From: Flavobacterium sp. GT3R68
Lineage (GTDB): Bacteria; Bacteroidota; Bacteroidia; Flavobacteriales; Flavobacteriaceae
Direction of reading: 5' to 3'
Assembly: GCF_007109225.1 (NCBI RefSeq)
Contig: NZ_VJZK01000001.1
Coordinates: 454,731-518,730 of the forward strand
DNA: 64,000 nucleotides
Under the pieces are notes generated by a model, which saw only the letters and a list, made by a program, of their open reading frames with translations, ran no database searches and was not told the DNA's origin. The number at the start of each line of letters is the position of its first letter. Position 1 is the stretch's first letter. Made by a program: the position numbers and the translations under genes. Below are positions 53,034 to 62,255 of the stretch, one piece after another.

Positions 53034-53713
53034 GCCAAACAAGCATTTTATCCACCAAAACATTGTCGACAGAACAAAGGCAGGTATTTCTAGATGCTAA
53101 TTTTGATCTTTTAGAAGAAGATTTCATCGAAATTAAAAACAACATTTTTGAACTGAATAAAATCAACGACAACTTAATTTTTAGCAGCCAAAATGCTGTT
53201 TTAAGTTTGATAGAGCAAAACGGTTGGGAATTTTTAAAGACTAAACCTGTTTTTTGTGTAGGTATAAAAACCAAGGAATTGCTTGAATCACATGGCTTTA
53301 CAGTTGATGTTTATTTGGATTACGCATCTGAATTAGCCGAAATAATCACTTTGATTTACAACAAGGTAAGCTATACTTTTTTAAGCGGAAATTTGCGTAA
53401 AGAAACGTTGCCTGAAGCATTAAAAAGCGCCGGAATAACTTTTAACGAAATCGAAGTTTATCAAACAACACTTGCGCCTTTTAAAATATCAGACGAAGAA
53501 AATTTTGACGGAATTATGTTTTTTAGCCCATCTGCAGTTGAAAGTTATTTGACAAATAATAAAATCAAGAATGAAGTTTGTTTTTGCGTAGGCACAACTA
53601 CAGCATTAGCATTAGAAACAAAGAAAATAAAAAATATAGTAATTGCCGAAACACCAACTATCGAAGAGGTGATTTTGGGCGTTATTGAATATTATAAAAC
53701 GGAAAGCATCTAG
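53030..53713 (+). CDS. hemD: uroporphyrinogen-III synthase
   Basis: 227 residues of the two-lobed HemD fold, which closes the linear tetrapyrrole with inversion of ring D. The family is poorly conserved; [15 protein letters not shown] followed by [13 protein letters not shown] is the usual C-terminal signature. Its start overlaps hemC by four bases and it sits exactly between hemC and hemE, which strengthens the call. Confidence 0.9.
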   Translation: MSQTSILSTKTLSTEQRQVFLDANFDLLEEDFIEIKNNIFELNKINDNLIFSSQNAVLSLIEQNGWEFLKTKPVFCVGIKTKELLESHGFTVDVYLDYASELAEIITLIYNKVSYTFLSGNLRKETLPEALKSAGITFNEIEVYQTTLAPFKISDEENFDGIMFFSPSAVESYLTNNKIKNEVCFCVGTTTALALETKKIKNIVIAETPTIEEVILGVIEYYKTESI

Positions 53714-53735
53714 CAATCTGCTAAAATTTAAATAC

Positions 53736-54761
53736 ATGATTAAGAACGACCTATTTTTAAAAGCACTAAAAGGAGAAACAGTACAACGCCCACCCGTTTG
53801 GATGATGCGTCAGGCGGGAAGATATTTACCGGAATTCATCGCACTTCGCGACAAATATGATTTCTTCACCCGTTGCCAGACTCCCGAATTAGCTGCTGAA
53901 ATTACGGTTCAGCCCATCAGGAGAATTGCTCCGGATGCGGCGATTTTGTTTTCGGATATATTGGTAATTCCTCAAGCGATGGGAATTGAAGTGCTGATGA
54001 AAGAGAATTTTGGGCCTTTTTTACCCAATCCAATCCGTACCATTCAGGATGTGGAGAAAGTAATCGTTCCTGATGTTAATGAAACATTAGGTTACGTTTT
54101 TGACGCCATCAAACTGACCAAAGAAATGCTGAATGATGAGGTGCCTTTAATAGGTTTTGCAGGTTCTCCTTGGACAATCATGTGTTATGCAGTGGAAGGA
54201 AAAGGTTCCAAAAGTTTTGATATGGCCAAAGGATTCTGTTTTACACATCCGGAAGCAGCGCACGTTTTATTGCAAAAAATCACCGACACCACTATTTTAT
54301 ATTTAAAAGAAAAAGTAAAAGCAGGAGTAAATGCTGTTCAGATTTTTGACTCTTGGGGAGGAATGCTTTCTCCTGTTGATTACCAGGAATTCTCATGGAA
54401 ATACATCAATCAGATTATTGAAGCATTAGCCGATGTAACCCCGGTGATTGTTTTCGGAAAGGGATGTTGGTTTGCCTTGGGCGAAATGGGAAAAAGCCGA
54501 GCCTCAGCTCTTGGGGTTGACTGGACTTGTTCTCCAAGAAATGCCCGTTATTTATCAGGGGGAAACATTACGCTGCAAGGGAATTTTGACCCGTCAAGAC
54601 TACTTTCGCCAATCCCGACGATTAAGAAAATGGTGCATCAGATGATTGACGAATTCGGAAAAGACAAATATATTGTGAATCTGGGCCACGGAATCCTTCC
54701 AAATATTCCGGTAGATCACGCCAAAGCATTTATCGATGCGGTAAAAGAGTACAATCAATAA
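53736..54761 (+). CDS. hemE: uroporphyrinogen decarboxylase
   Basis: 341 residues. HemE removes four carboxyl groups from uroporphyrinogen III. Conserved motifs [17 protein letters not shown] near the start, [14 protein letters not shown] (catalytic Asp) and [16 protein letters not shown] are present. The frame is open 17 codons further upstream, overlapping hemD, but [14 protein letters not shown] is the family start, so 53736 is used. Confidence 0.96.
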   Translation: MIKNDLFLKALKGETVQRPPVWMMRQAGRYLPEFIALRDKYDFFTRCQTPELAAEITVQPIRRIAPDAAILFSDILVIPQAMGIEVLMKENFGPFLPNPIRTIQDVEKVIVPDVNETLGYVFDAIKLTKEMLNDEVPLIGFAGSPWTIMCYAVEGKGSKSFDMAKGFCFTHPEAAHVLLQKITDTTILYLKEKVKAGVNAVQIFDSWGGMLSPVDYQEFSWKYINQIIEALADVTPVIVFGKGCWFALGEMGKSRASALGVDWTCSPRNARYLSGGNITLQGNFDPSRLLSPIPTIKKMVHQMIDEFGKDKYIVNLGHGILPNIPVDHAKAFIDAVKEYNQ

Positions 54762-54773
54762 AAATACTTTTCA

Positions 54774-55307
54774 ATGCTGAACGAGAACTTCATTATTGAT
54801 ACTTTGAAACCATCTGATGCAAAACAGTTGTATCAGTTTGTCTTGGACAATAATGAAAGACTAAGTAAATATTTTCCAGTTACCCTTTCCAGTAACTCAA
54901 CTCTGGAAAAGTCTACAGAATATATTGAAATTAAAGCTAAAGAAATTGAGCAAAAAATAAATTTCACCTTTGCTATCCGAGAAATTGATTCCCAAAAAAT
55001 TATGGGATTGATTATCATTAAAAAAATTGATTGGGTAAAAAGTATTGGTGAACTAGCGTATTGTATCGGAAGCGATTTTGAAGGAAAAGGCATAATAACT
55101 AAAACCGTTAAAGCAATTTCAGATTTCGCTCATGAGGAATTAGGGCTGAAAACGATTCAAATTATGGCCCATATAACGAATCTTGCCAGCTTGAAAGTGG
55201 CTCGAAATTCTGGCTTTATCTGGAAAAAAACGTTATTGAATCAATTTACGCCTGTTAATGAACCTGCATTAGACATGGAATTATATGAACATACAAATGA
55301 GAAATAA
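54774..55307 (+). CDS. GNAT (RimJ/RimL-like) N-acetyltransferase inside the heme operon
   Basis: 177 residues. The fold matches RimJ/RimL-type acetyltransferases: LKPSDAKQLYQFVLDN at the start, GELAYCIGSDFEGKGIITKT (acetyl-CoA motif with FEGKGI) and NLASLKVARNSGFIW near the end. Its substrate is unknown and it has no known part in heme synthesis. Its last codons and stop lie within the duplicated hemF-like start sequence shared with the following small gene, which suggests it was inserted between hemE and hemF together with that gene. Confidence 0.85.
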   Translation: MLNENFIIDTLKPSDAKQLYQFVLDNNERLSKYFPVTLSSNSTLEKSTEYIEIKAKEIEQKINFTFAIREIDSQKIMGLIIIKKIDWVKSIGELAYCIGSDFEGKGIITKTVKAISDFAHEELGLKTIQIMAHITNLASLKVARNSGFIWKKTLLNQFTPVNEPALDMELYEHTNEK

Positions 55308-55632
55308 ATTCTATACCTACATAAAATTGGTTTTTAAGATTCTATTTTTTGGATTTTATTATTTTTGGATTATTAATGCACTTATATTTTATCTTTTTCC
55401 AAATAATAAATACAATACTTCAAATGGAGCGTGTGCTGCAGGATGGATGATGATAGGTTATCCAATCATAATTGTGTCTCTGACTATATTATATTTATTA
55501 ATAATTTTAATTTATTTTAAATTTTTTAAAACTAAAGACGTCATTCCCTATATTAAGTTAATAGTTTATCCATTAATATTATCAGGAATATTTTTCTGGA
55601 CTTTTGTATTCATTTTTTCAATTTTCAAATAA
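55297..55632 (+). CDS. small AT-rich membrane protein beginning with a hemF-like segment
   Basis: 111 residues if begun at ATG 55297 (115 from an in-frame ATG at 55285). Three membrane helices (about 10-35, 45-70, 85-110) with aromatic residues throughout. No family recognised. The first ten codons encode MRNKFYTYIK and are 26/30 identical in DNA to the start of hemF (MKNKFYTYIQ) 350 bases downstream; after that the sequences part. It overlaps the end of the acetyltransferase gene and is richer in A+T than its neighbours. I read it as an inserted gene whose 5' end, or junction, derives from hemF. Confidence 0.6.
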   Translation: MRNKFYTYIKLVFKILFFGFYYFWIINALIFYLFPNNKYNTSNGACAAGWMMIGYPIIIVSLTILYLLIILIYFKFFKTKDVIPYIKLIVYPLILSGIFFWTFVFIFSIFK

Positions 55633-55647
55633 TAACACAAGTTAAAA

Positions 55648-56550
55648 ATGAAAAATAAATTCTACACCTATATACAAACTCTTCAGGATCAAATTTGCAA
55701 AGGTTTGGAAGTGGCTGATGGTCAGGCCAAATTCCGCGAAGATCTTTGGGAACGTCCGGAAGGCGGAGGAGGAAGAACGCGCGTAATCGAAAACGGAAAC
55801 GTATTCGAAAAAGGCGGCGTTAATATTTCAGCGGTTCACGGAAAACTGCCGGAAGCAATGCAGGAAATGTTCAATGTAGGCGAAGCTGATTTTTTTGCCT
55901 GCGGACTGAGTTTGGTTATTCACCCAAAAAGTCCAATGGTGCCAACGGTTCATGCCAACTGGCGTTATTTCGAAATGTATGATGACAAGGGGAATATTAT
56001 CCAGCAATGGTTTGGGGGCGGACAGGATTTAACACCGTATTATCTGTTTGAGGAAGATGCCAAACATTTTCATCTAACTTGTAAAACTGCCTGTGACAAG
56101 CACAATCCCGAGTTTTATCCAAAATATAAAAAACAATGTGACGCCTATTTCTGGAATGCACACCGCAATGAAGCAAGGGGAATTGGGGGATTGTTTTTCG
56201 ATTATTGCAAAGCTACTGACGATATGACTATGCAAAACTGGTTCGATTTCGTTTCAGAAGTGGGTAATAGTTTCCTTCAGGCATATGTCCCGATAGTGGA
56301 AAGAAGAAAAGAATTGCCTTCTACTGCGGAACAAAGAACCTGGCAGGAAATCCGACGCGGCCGTTATGTTGAATTTAATTTGGTGCATGATAAAGGCACT
56401 CTATTTGGACTAAAAACCAACGGAAGAATTGAAAGTATCCTTATGAGTTTACCGCCTCATGTGCAGTGGGTTTATGATCATCATCCGGAATCGGGAAGTG
56501 AAGAAGAAAAATTACTTAAAACATTAAAATCACCAGTTGATTGGATTTAA
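55648..56550 (+). CDS. hemF: oxygen-dependent coproporphyrinogen III oxidase
   Basis: 300 residues. HemF decarboxylates coproporphyrinogen III to protoporphyrinogen IX using O2. Signature segments are RTRVIENGNVFEKGGVN, VIHPKSPMVPTVHANWRYFE, WFGGGQDLTPYYLFEED and GLFFDYC. The oxygen-dependent form points to an aerobic life. The N-terminus MKNKFYTYIQ is repeated at the start of the small membrane gene upstream. Confidence 0.97.
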   Translation: MKNKFYTYIQTLQDQICKGLEVADGQAKFREDLWERPEGGGGRTRVIENGNVFEKGGVNISAVHGKLPEAMQEMFNVGEADFFACGLSLVIHPKSPMVPTVHANWRYFEMYDDKGNIIQQWFGGGQDLTPYYLFEEDAKHFHLTCKTACDKHNPEFYPKYKKQCDAYFWNAHRNEARGIGGLFFDYCKATDDMTMQNWFDFVSEVGNSFLQAYVPIVERRKELPSTAEQRTWQEIRRGRYVEFNLVHDKGTLFGLKTNGRIESILMSLPPHVQWVYDHHPESGSEEEKLLKTLKSPVDWI

Positions 56551-56604
56551 GCGCAAAGTGAAGCAACTTCAAACCTTAGACTTTTCAAACTTAAAAAAAA
56601 ATAT

Positions 56605-57597
56605 ATGTTTCCATTACACAGAGGTAGAAGATTAAGAACGAACGAATCCATCAGAAGCCTGGTGCGTGAAACAAGTTTGAGTCCAGCCGACTTTATGTTT
56701 CCGATGTTCATTACAGAAGGAGAAAATTTTCAGGTGGAAATCCCTTCTATGGTTGGAATTTACCGTCGTTCGTTAGATTTAACGGTGAAAGAAGTCCAGG
56801 AAATTTACGACTTAGGGATTCGTGCTGTAAACATTTATGTGAAAGTTGATGAATCGTTAAAAGACAATACCGGAAAAGAGGCTTGGAACCCAAACGGATT
56901 GATGCAAAATGCGATCCGTGCCATAAAAGCAGCATGCCCGGAAATGATTGTGATGCCCGATGTGGCTTTGGACCCATATTCTATTTACGGTCATGACGGA
57001 ATCATCGAAAATGGTGATATCGCAAATGATGCCACTAATGCTGCTTTGGTAAAAATGGCCGTTTCGCATGCTGAAGCGGGTGCCGATTTCGTAGCGCCTT
57101 CTGATATGATGGACGGTCGTGTATTGCGTTTACGAGAAGGTTTGGATAAAGCCGGTTTTCATAATGTGGGAATCATGAGTTATTCGGCCAAATATGCTTC
57201 TGCATTTTACGGTCCTTTCCGTGATGCTTTGGACAGCGCTCCTGTTGATGCCACCGAAATTCCAAAAGACAAAAAAACCTACCAGATGGATTATGCCAAT
57301 CGCCTGGAAGCCATCAAAGAAGCTTTGTGGGATGTCGAAGAAGGTGCCGATATGGTGATGGTAAAACCGGGAATTGCGTATTTGGACATCGTTCGCGAGG
57401 TTAAAAATGCGGTAAATGTTCCTGTAACGGTATTTCATGTTTCTGGTGAATATGCGATGATTAAAGCCGCCGCCGAAAGAGGCTGGTTAGATCATGACAA
57501 AATTATGATGGAACAGTTAATGTGTATCAAACGCGCCGGCGCCAGTCTGATTTCGACCTATTTTGCCAAAGAGGCAGCGATACTTCTGAATAAATAA
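56605..57597 (+). CDS. hemB: porphobilinogen synthase (delta-aminolevulinic acid dehydratase)
   Basis: 330 residues. HemB joins two 5-aminolevulinate molecules into porphobilinogen. Two active-site lysines are in SYSAKYASAFYGPFRD and MVMVKPGIAYLD (Schiff base). The metal region reads MPDVALDPYSIYGHDG, with Asp/Ala in place of the three cysteines of zinc enzymes, so this is the magnesium type. It is near the end of the heme operon, two bases before the cytochrome gene. Confidence 0.97.
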   Translation: MFPLHRGRRLRTNESIRSLVRETSLSPADFMFPMFITEGENFQVEIPSMVGIYRRSLDLTVKEVQEIYDLGIRAVNIYVKVDESLKDNTGKEAWNPNGLMQNAIRAIKAACPEMIVMPDVALDPYSIYGHDGIIENGDIANDATNAALVKMAVSHAEAGADFVAPSDMMDGRVLRLREGLDKAGFHNVGIMSYSAKYASAFYGPFRDALDSAPVDATEIPKDKKTYQMDYANRLEAIKEALWDVEEGADMVMVKPGIAYLDIVREVKNAVNVPVTVFHVSGEYAMIKAAAERGWLDHDKIMMEQLMCIKRAGASLISTYFAKEAAILLNK

Positions 57598-57599
57598 CC

Positions 57600-57983
57600 A
57601 TGAAAAACGTACTCTTATTATTGACGTTTTTTTTGATTTTCTCCTGCAAGGAGGAAGTAAAAATAGAAGCCGCAAATACCGATGTCCAAGGGATGTCTGC
57701 AACGGCGCCGGAACAACTCGGTAAGGAGATTTTCGAAGGAAAAGGAAACTGCAGTGCTTGTCACCAGCCCAACACTAAAGTTATCGGCCCCAGCATTAGC
57801 GATATCGCTAAAAAATACAAAGAACAAAACGGGAATCTGATCGCCTTTTTAAAGGAAGAGAGCGCCCCTATTGTCGACCCAAGCCAATACGAAGTCATGC
57901 GCACCAATTTTGCCATTACAAAAACATTCTCCGAAGAGGAATTAAAAGCTGTTGAAGCCTATTTTTATTCCCATTTGAAATAA
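57600..57983 (+). CDS. c-type cytochrome lipoprotein
   Basis: 127 residues. A lipoprotein signal (FFLIFSC, Cys16) and a single heme-binding CSACH (Cys51, Cys54, His55); a Met in YEVMRTNFA is the likely second heme ligand. It is a small mono-heme class I cytochrome held in the periplasm by its lipid. It begins two bases after hemB, so heme and a heme protein are made from one transcript. Partner enzyme unknown. Confidence 0.88.
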   Translation: MKNVLLLLTFFLIFSCKEEVKIEAANTDVQGMSATAPEQLGKEIFEGKGNCSACHQPNTKVIGPSISDIAKKYKEQNGNLIAFLKEESAPIVDPSQYEVMRTNFAITKTFSEEELKAVEAYFYSHLK

Positions 57984-57988
57984 TTTTC

Positions 57989-58058
57989 AGGAGCTGATCC
58001 CGCTATCCACTGTATCCGCGCAAAAAAGCGCGGGATGCCGTTCCTATCGGGGCTAAAA
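57989..58058. repeat. intergenic hairpin element, copy 2
   Basis: Second copy of the element at 27073-27142. Outer stem GGAGC/GTTCC (57990-57994 with 58040-58044, one G-U pair) and inner stem CCGCGC/GCGCGG (58016-58021 with 58028-58033) enclose the same A6 loop and the same ATCGGGGCTAAAA end. In both stems an A-T pair of copy 1 is a G-C pair here. Non-coding. Confidence 0.7.
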
Positions 58059-58065
58059 TTACATG

Positions 58066-58087
58066 AACCATCTCTATCGGGATGGTT
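58066..58087 (+). terminator. intrinsic terminator of the heme operon
   Basis: Arms AACCATC (58066-58072) and GATGGTT (58081-58087) with an eight-base loop, followed by a T tract. It comes right after repeat copy 2 and 83 bases past the cytochrome stop. Confidence 0.75.
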
Positions 58088-58137
58088 TTTTTATGTCCCA
58101 AAATAGCATTTCAGCCAAAAAATAAATACCTTTAACT

Positions 58138-58608
58138 ATGGAAACTGCATACATTAAAACGCCACTGGGCATCGCAAGAATTGAAGGGGATGAGGACGGT
58201 ATTTCCGTTATTTCTGTAGTGGATCAAGGCGAAACTTCTTCTGCGATTCCACCTGTACTGACCGAAGCAGTAACCCAACTGTATGATTATTTCGACGGAA
58301 AAAGAAATGATTTCAATTTCCCAATCAATCCTGCGGGAACCGAATTCCAGCAAAAAGTATGGAAAGGTCTGTTGGAAATCCCATTCGGGAAAACGATGTC
58401 CTATCTGGAACTGTCTAAAAAATTAGGCGATGTAAAGGCCATTCGGGCAGTGGCTTCTGCGAATGGGAAAAATCCGCTTTGGATTGTGGTACCGTGCCAT
58501 CGTGTTATTGGTGCCGATGGATCATTAACGGGATATGCCGGAGGTTTGTGGCGCAAAAAATGGCTGCTCGAGCATGAGAATCCATTGAAGCAACAATGTC
58601 TCTTCTAA
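58138..58608 (+). CDS. ogt: methylated-DNA-protein cysteine methyltransferase
   Basis: 156 residues. It takes alkyl groups off O6-alkylguanine in a suicide reaction on the Cys in IVVPCHRVIG. The DNA-binding part is FQQKVWKGLLEIPFGKTMSY and AIRAVASANGKNP. It lacks an Ada-type regulatory domain, as in Ogt. Single gene after the terminator of the heme operon. Confidence 0.93.
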   Translation: METAYIKTPLGIARIEGDEDGISVISVVDQGETSSAIPPVLTEAVTQLYDYFDGKRNDFNFPINPAGTEFQQKVWKGLLEIPFGKTMSYLELSKKLGDVKAIRAVASANGKNPLWIVVPCHRVIGADGSLTGYAGGLWRKKWLLEHENPLKQQCLF

Positions 58609-58691
58609 AATATTTAATACATTTTCCTCGTTTTCGAAAAAGGGAAAGAGAAATACTGTAAATTCGCTATTTGTAGCTAAATTCTTAATAT

Positions 58692-59843
58692 ATGAGATTC
58701 TTAAAAAAATTCCTGATTGGGTTTTTCGTTGTAATTGTTTCGTTAATTGCATTGGCCTATGTCCTCAATATGGATTATTTGCTGAGAGCCGTGCGGACTA
58801 TTTATGGGAATGGTCATAAAACGGCTTTTTTGGAAGATTACAACGAATTTGATAACCGCGTCATTGCAAAAGGCACGACGGCACAACCTTGGGCAATACA
58901 TACAAAGTATAACACCGTAAAAGCCACGCCAGCATTAGAAAAAGTTCATCAAAAACTCGGCACCGTGGCTTTTCTTATCATCAAAAATGACAGCATCTGG
59001 TACGAGAGTTATTACGATGGATATGATAAAAATTCGAAATCCAATTCCTTTTCGATGGCTAAGAGCATTGTTTCTGCAGCGCTTGGCAAAGCCATAATGG
59101 AGCATAAAATCAAAAGTCTGGATCAGTTGGTTTCTGATTTTTATCCCGAGTTCAAAGAAGGAAAGGCGGCTAAAATGACGGTGGGCGATTTGTCGTCAAT
59201 GGCATCCGGCTTAAATTGGGATGAATCCTATTACAGTCCTTTTTCGATCACTACCAGGGCCTATTTTGACGGAAATCTGAAGAAATTGATATTGGGACTC
59301 AAAGCAACAGACGAACCCGGAAAAGAGTACAAATACTTAAGTGGGAACACGCAATTACTGGCCATGATTATTGAAAAAGCAACCGGGCAAAATTTAGCAA
59401 GCTATGTTTCCGAGAAATTCTGGAAGCCGATAGGGGCCGAAAACGATGCGCTTTGGCAAACCGACAATAAGAATGGGATAGTGAAGGCTTTCTGTTGTAT
59501 TGCCAGTGATGCAAGGGATTTTGCGCGTTTTGGAAAACTGTACAAACAATATGGAAAATGGAACGGACAACAGATCCTGGACAGTGCTTACGTGGCCAAA
59601 TCCATCACGCCGCGATTTACAAGTTCGCCACAATACGGCTATGGCTGGTGGCTGAGCAATTACAAGAATAAAAAAATATTTTCGATGCGGGGCCATTTGG
59701 GACAATACGTAATCGTTATTCCGGAAGACAATTTGATCATCGTTAGATTGGGTCATTTGAAGGGATTACAGTCTTCAAATGCCACGTTCACGGATGACTT
59801 TTACGCATATATTGATGAATCGTACAAAATGTTAGGTAAATGA
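58692..59843 (+). CDS. serine hydrolase of the beta-lactamase class C / esterase family
   Basis: 383 residues. An N-terminal membrane helix or signal anchor (residues 7-26, FLIGFFVVIVSLIALAYVL) leads to a penicillin-binding-protein-like fold with Ser121-x-x-Lys124 (FSMAKS) as catalytic pair, YKYLSGN as the Tyr motif and a late GHLGQYV in place of the usual KTG/HTG. Such proteins include esterases and D-amino peptidases as well as beta-lactamases; the substrate is not set. Its end overlaps the exonuclease start by four bases. Confidence 0.88.
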   Translation: MRFLKKFLIGFFVVIVSLIALAYVLNMDYLLRAVRTIYGNGHKTAFLEDYNEFDNRVIAKGTTAQPWAIHTKYNTVKATPALEKVHQKLGTVAFLIIKNDSIWYESYYDGYDKNSKSNSFSMAKSIVSAALGKAIMEHKIKSLDQLVSDFYPEFKEGKAAKMTVGDLSSMASGLNWDESYYSPFSITTRAYFDGNLKKLILGLKATDEPGKEYKYLSGNTQLLAMIIEKATGQNLASYVSEKFWKPIGAENDALWQTDNKNGIVKAFCCIASDARDFARFGKLYKQYGKWNGQQILDSAYVAKSITPRFTSSPQYGYGWWLSNYKNKKIFSMRGHLGQYVIVIPEDNLIIVRLGHLKGLQSSNATFTDDFYAYIDESYKMLGK

Positions 59844-60553
59844 TAGAAAAAGTGAACCTCGAACACATCTTGTTCCTGGATATTGAAACCGTTCCCGAGG
59901 CTCCATACTTTAATGAACTGGACGATGAAATGAAATCCCTATGGGAAAACAAAACACAATACCAACGAAAAGAGGATTACTCCCCGGAAGAGTTTTATGA
60001 CCGTGCGGGAATTTGGGCCGAATTCGGGAAAATCATCTGCATTTCTGTCGGTTATTTTACATTTAAGGGTGATATCCGTCATTTTCGGGTAACCTCATTT
60101 TTTGGCGAGGAAAAGAAAATTCTGCAGGACTTTAATAATCTTTTGAACAATCACTTCAGTCAGCCGCAACATATCCTATGTGGCCATAATGCCAAAGAAT
60201 TTGATATTCCGTTTATTGCCCGGAGAATGATTATCAACCAAATCCCAATTCCAAACAAACTGAATTTATTTGGCAAAAAACCATGGGAAATCCCACATTT
60301 GGACACGTTGGAATTATGGAAATTCGGCGATTACAAAAACTTCACTTCCTTAAAACTATTAACTAAAATACTCGGAATCCCTTCTTCAAAAGGCGATATC
60401 GATGGTAGTCAGGTAGGCCATGTTTTTTATGTGGAAAAAGATATCGACCGGATTGTCACGTATTGTGAAAAGGATACGATTGCCGTAGCGCAGGTTTTCC
60501 TTCGTTTGCGTCGCGAAGATTTGTTGATTGAAGACGAGATTATACATATTTAG
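59840..60553 (+). CDS. 3'-5' exonuclease of the RNase H-like (DNA polymerase B exonuclease) family
   Basis: 237 residues. The DEDD exonuclease motifs are visible: LFLDIETVPEAP (Exo I, Asp and Glu), LCGHNAKEFDIPFIARRM (Exo II) and VTYCEKDTIAVAQVFLRL (Exo III, Tyr-x3-Asp form YCEKD). The family is a stand-alone proofreading-like nuclease annotated as predicted 3'-5' exonuclease. It overlaps the serine hydrolase gene by four bases but a functional link is not evident. Confidence 0.88.
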   Translation: MIEKVNLEHILFLDIETVPEAPYFNELDDEMKSLWENKTQYQRKEDYSPEEFYDRAGIWAEFGKIICISVGYFTFKGDIRHFRVTSFFGEEKKILQDFNNLLNNHFSQPQHILCGHNAKEFDIPFIARRMIINQIPIPNKLNLFGKKPWEIPHLDTLELWKFGDYKNFTSLKLLTKILGIPSSKGDIDGSQVGHVFYVEKDIDRIVTYCEKDTIAVAQVFLRLRREDLLIEDEIIHI

Positions 60554-60613
60554 TTTTTGAAACTCGGTGGGCAGATTCCACGATAAATGTTACATTTACC
60601 AAAAAAACAGATT

Positions 60614-62053
60614 ATGGTTTTAAGTAGATTTTGGCTTGTGATTTTTATTTCCTCAATTGTATTTGTTGTATTCAGTTTGTTTTCCGGCAACAGTTACACC
60701 ATTGATTATGTTTTGAATGGAAAAAAAGACGACCGGGTTTTAATCTCAGAAAAACACCTTTACCAAATGCCACCTTTCGTAAAAGACAGTATTGAGAAAG
60801 CGCCCGAAAATACCATCATAATCAATAATAATCCCAAAGACGCGGATACAACTTACGTTTATAAAAGCCAGACCGTAAAAGTGTACAGCGGTGTCCAGAA
60901 ATCGGACGGTTTATTACCAACTTGTAAAGCTACATTGCTCGATTTGATTATTCCACTTATCGCTTATTTGGCTTTTTTCTGTGGATTAATGGAGCTTTTG
61001 ATTATCTCCGGGGCAACCGAAAAATTAGCCAAATCCTTAAGCCCTGTCTTTGTAAAAGTCTTTCCAAGTGTTCCAAAAAACCATCCGTCTATTTCCTATA
61101 TGACCTTAAACTTTGCTGCTAATTTTCTGGGCTTGGATTCTGCGGCCACTCCGTTTGGACTAAAAGCCATGGAAAGTCTGCAAGAAATTAATCCCGATAA
61201 AGAAAAAGCTAGCGATGCGCAGATTATGTTCATGTGCCTGCACGCGTCAGGACTGACATTAATTGCAACGTCTATTATTGGTTATCGGGCTGCTGCAAAT
61301 GCAAGCAATCCTGCCGATGTAATGCTGCCTTGTATCATCACTTCTTTTATCGGTACGATAGCGGCTTTCCTTATCGTTGGAATCAAACAAAAAATTAATT
61401 TCAAAAGCGCTTCATTGGTAGTGGCTCTGATGGTAATGATTGCTGCAATAGTGGGTTTGCTGATGTATGTAAACCATTTGGATTTAATTGGCAAAAACTA
61501 TTTCACGTCCAATCTTTCAGCATTGATACTGGTTGGGATTATTGGTTTCACTTTGCTTTTTGCCTTTATTAAGGAAAAGAAATTTGCCGAGGCGGGTACC
61601 ACTGTTTACGAGGCCTTTGTAACCGGAGCCAATAATGGAATTAAAACCGGAGTTACTATTTTCCCTTATGTTTTGGGAATGCTGGTGGCTATTTCTTTGT
61701 TCAGAAACAGTGGTTTATTTGAAATTATAAGTAACGGGATTGCGTTTGTTTTCTCAAATATGGGCGTAAGTAAGGAAATCACCGATGCTTTACCTGTAGC
61801 CATGCTCAGGCCTTTTAGTTCCGCAGGATCACGAGGATTTTTGATTGATTCGATGAATACTTTCGGAGCCGATTCCTTAACTGCGAGATTAAGCAGTATT
61901 TTTCAATGCAGTGCCGAAAGTACTTTTTATGTGATTGCGGTTTACTTTGGTTCGGTCAATATAAAAAATACCCGATACGCTTTAGGAACGATGCTTTTAG
62001 TGGATTTAATTTGTGTGATTACCGCAATATTTGTGGCAAGTTGGTTTTTTTAA
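60614..62053 (+). CDS. nucleoside recognition (Gate) domain membrane protein, SpmA/SpmB-like fusion
   Basis: 479 residues. One N-terminal helix, then an extracytoplasmic insert of roughly 90 residues, then two Gate-domain halves: the SpmA-like part with DLIIPLIAYLAFFCGLMEL and NFAANFLGLDSAATPFGLKA, and the SpmB-like part with VYEAFVTGANNGIKTGVTIF and LPVAMLRPFSSAGSRGF. In sporulating bacteria these are two proteins; here they are joined, in a lineage that does not sporulate. Transport of a small molecule is inferred. The start is ATG at 60614 rather than the upstream TTG at 60587. Confidence 0.85.
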   Translation: MVLSRFWLVIFISSIVFVVFSLFSGNSYTIDYVLNGKKDDRVLISEKHLYQMPPFVKDSIEKAPENTIIINNNPKDADTTYVYKSQTVKVYSGVQKSDGLLPTCKATLLDLIIPLIAYLAFFCGLMELLIISGATEKLAKSLSPVFVKVFPSVPKNHPSISYMTLNFAANFLGLDSAATPFGLKAMESLQEINPDKEKASDAQIMFMCLHASGLTLIATSIIGYRAAANASNPADVMLPCIITSFIGTIAAFLIVGIKQKINFKSASLVVALMVMIAAIVGLLMYVNHLDLIGKNYFTSNLSALILVGIIGFTLLFAFIKEKKFAEAGTTVYEAFVTGANNGIKTGVTIFPYVLGMLVAISLFRNSGLFEIISNGIAFVFSNMGVSKEITDALPVAMLRPFSSAGSRGFLIDSMNTFGADSLTARLSSIFQCSAESTFYVIAVYFGSVNIKNTRYALGTMLLVDLICVITAIFVASWFF

Positions 62054-62065
62054 GGAAGTGTAAAA

Positions 62066-62224
62066 ATGAACTTATTGCATACTTTAATAAATCATTTCGT
62101 TGGGAATTTTGCCATGTGGCTATATTATTGAGGCCGATAATCTATTGATGAAATTGTTTCGATTCTAGGATTGATTATAATTATTTTAGCATTTATTCTT
62201 TTTTTAATTTTCAATAACAAATAA
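62066..62224 (+). pseudogene. possible decayed small membrane-protein gene with two in-frame stops
   Basis: Reading from ATG 62066 gives MNLLHTLINHFVGNFAMWLYY, then TGA, two codons, TAA, and in the same frame IDEIVSILGLIIIILAFILF and a stop at 62222-62224. The second part looks like one membrane helix with a short tail. One-base changes (TGA from TGG, TAA from AAA) would restore one 52-residue protein. No family match is claimed, and it may be chance in AT-rich sequence. Confidence 0.3.
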
Positions 62225-62255
62225 TTATAAAAAAAGAGACCTAATTTATTTAAAT

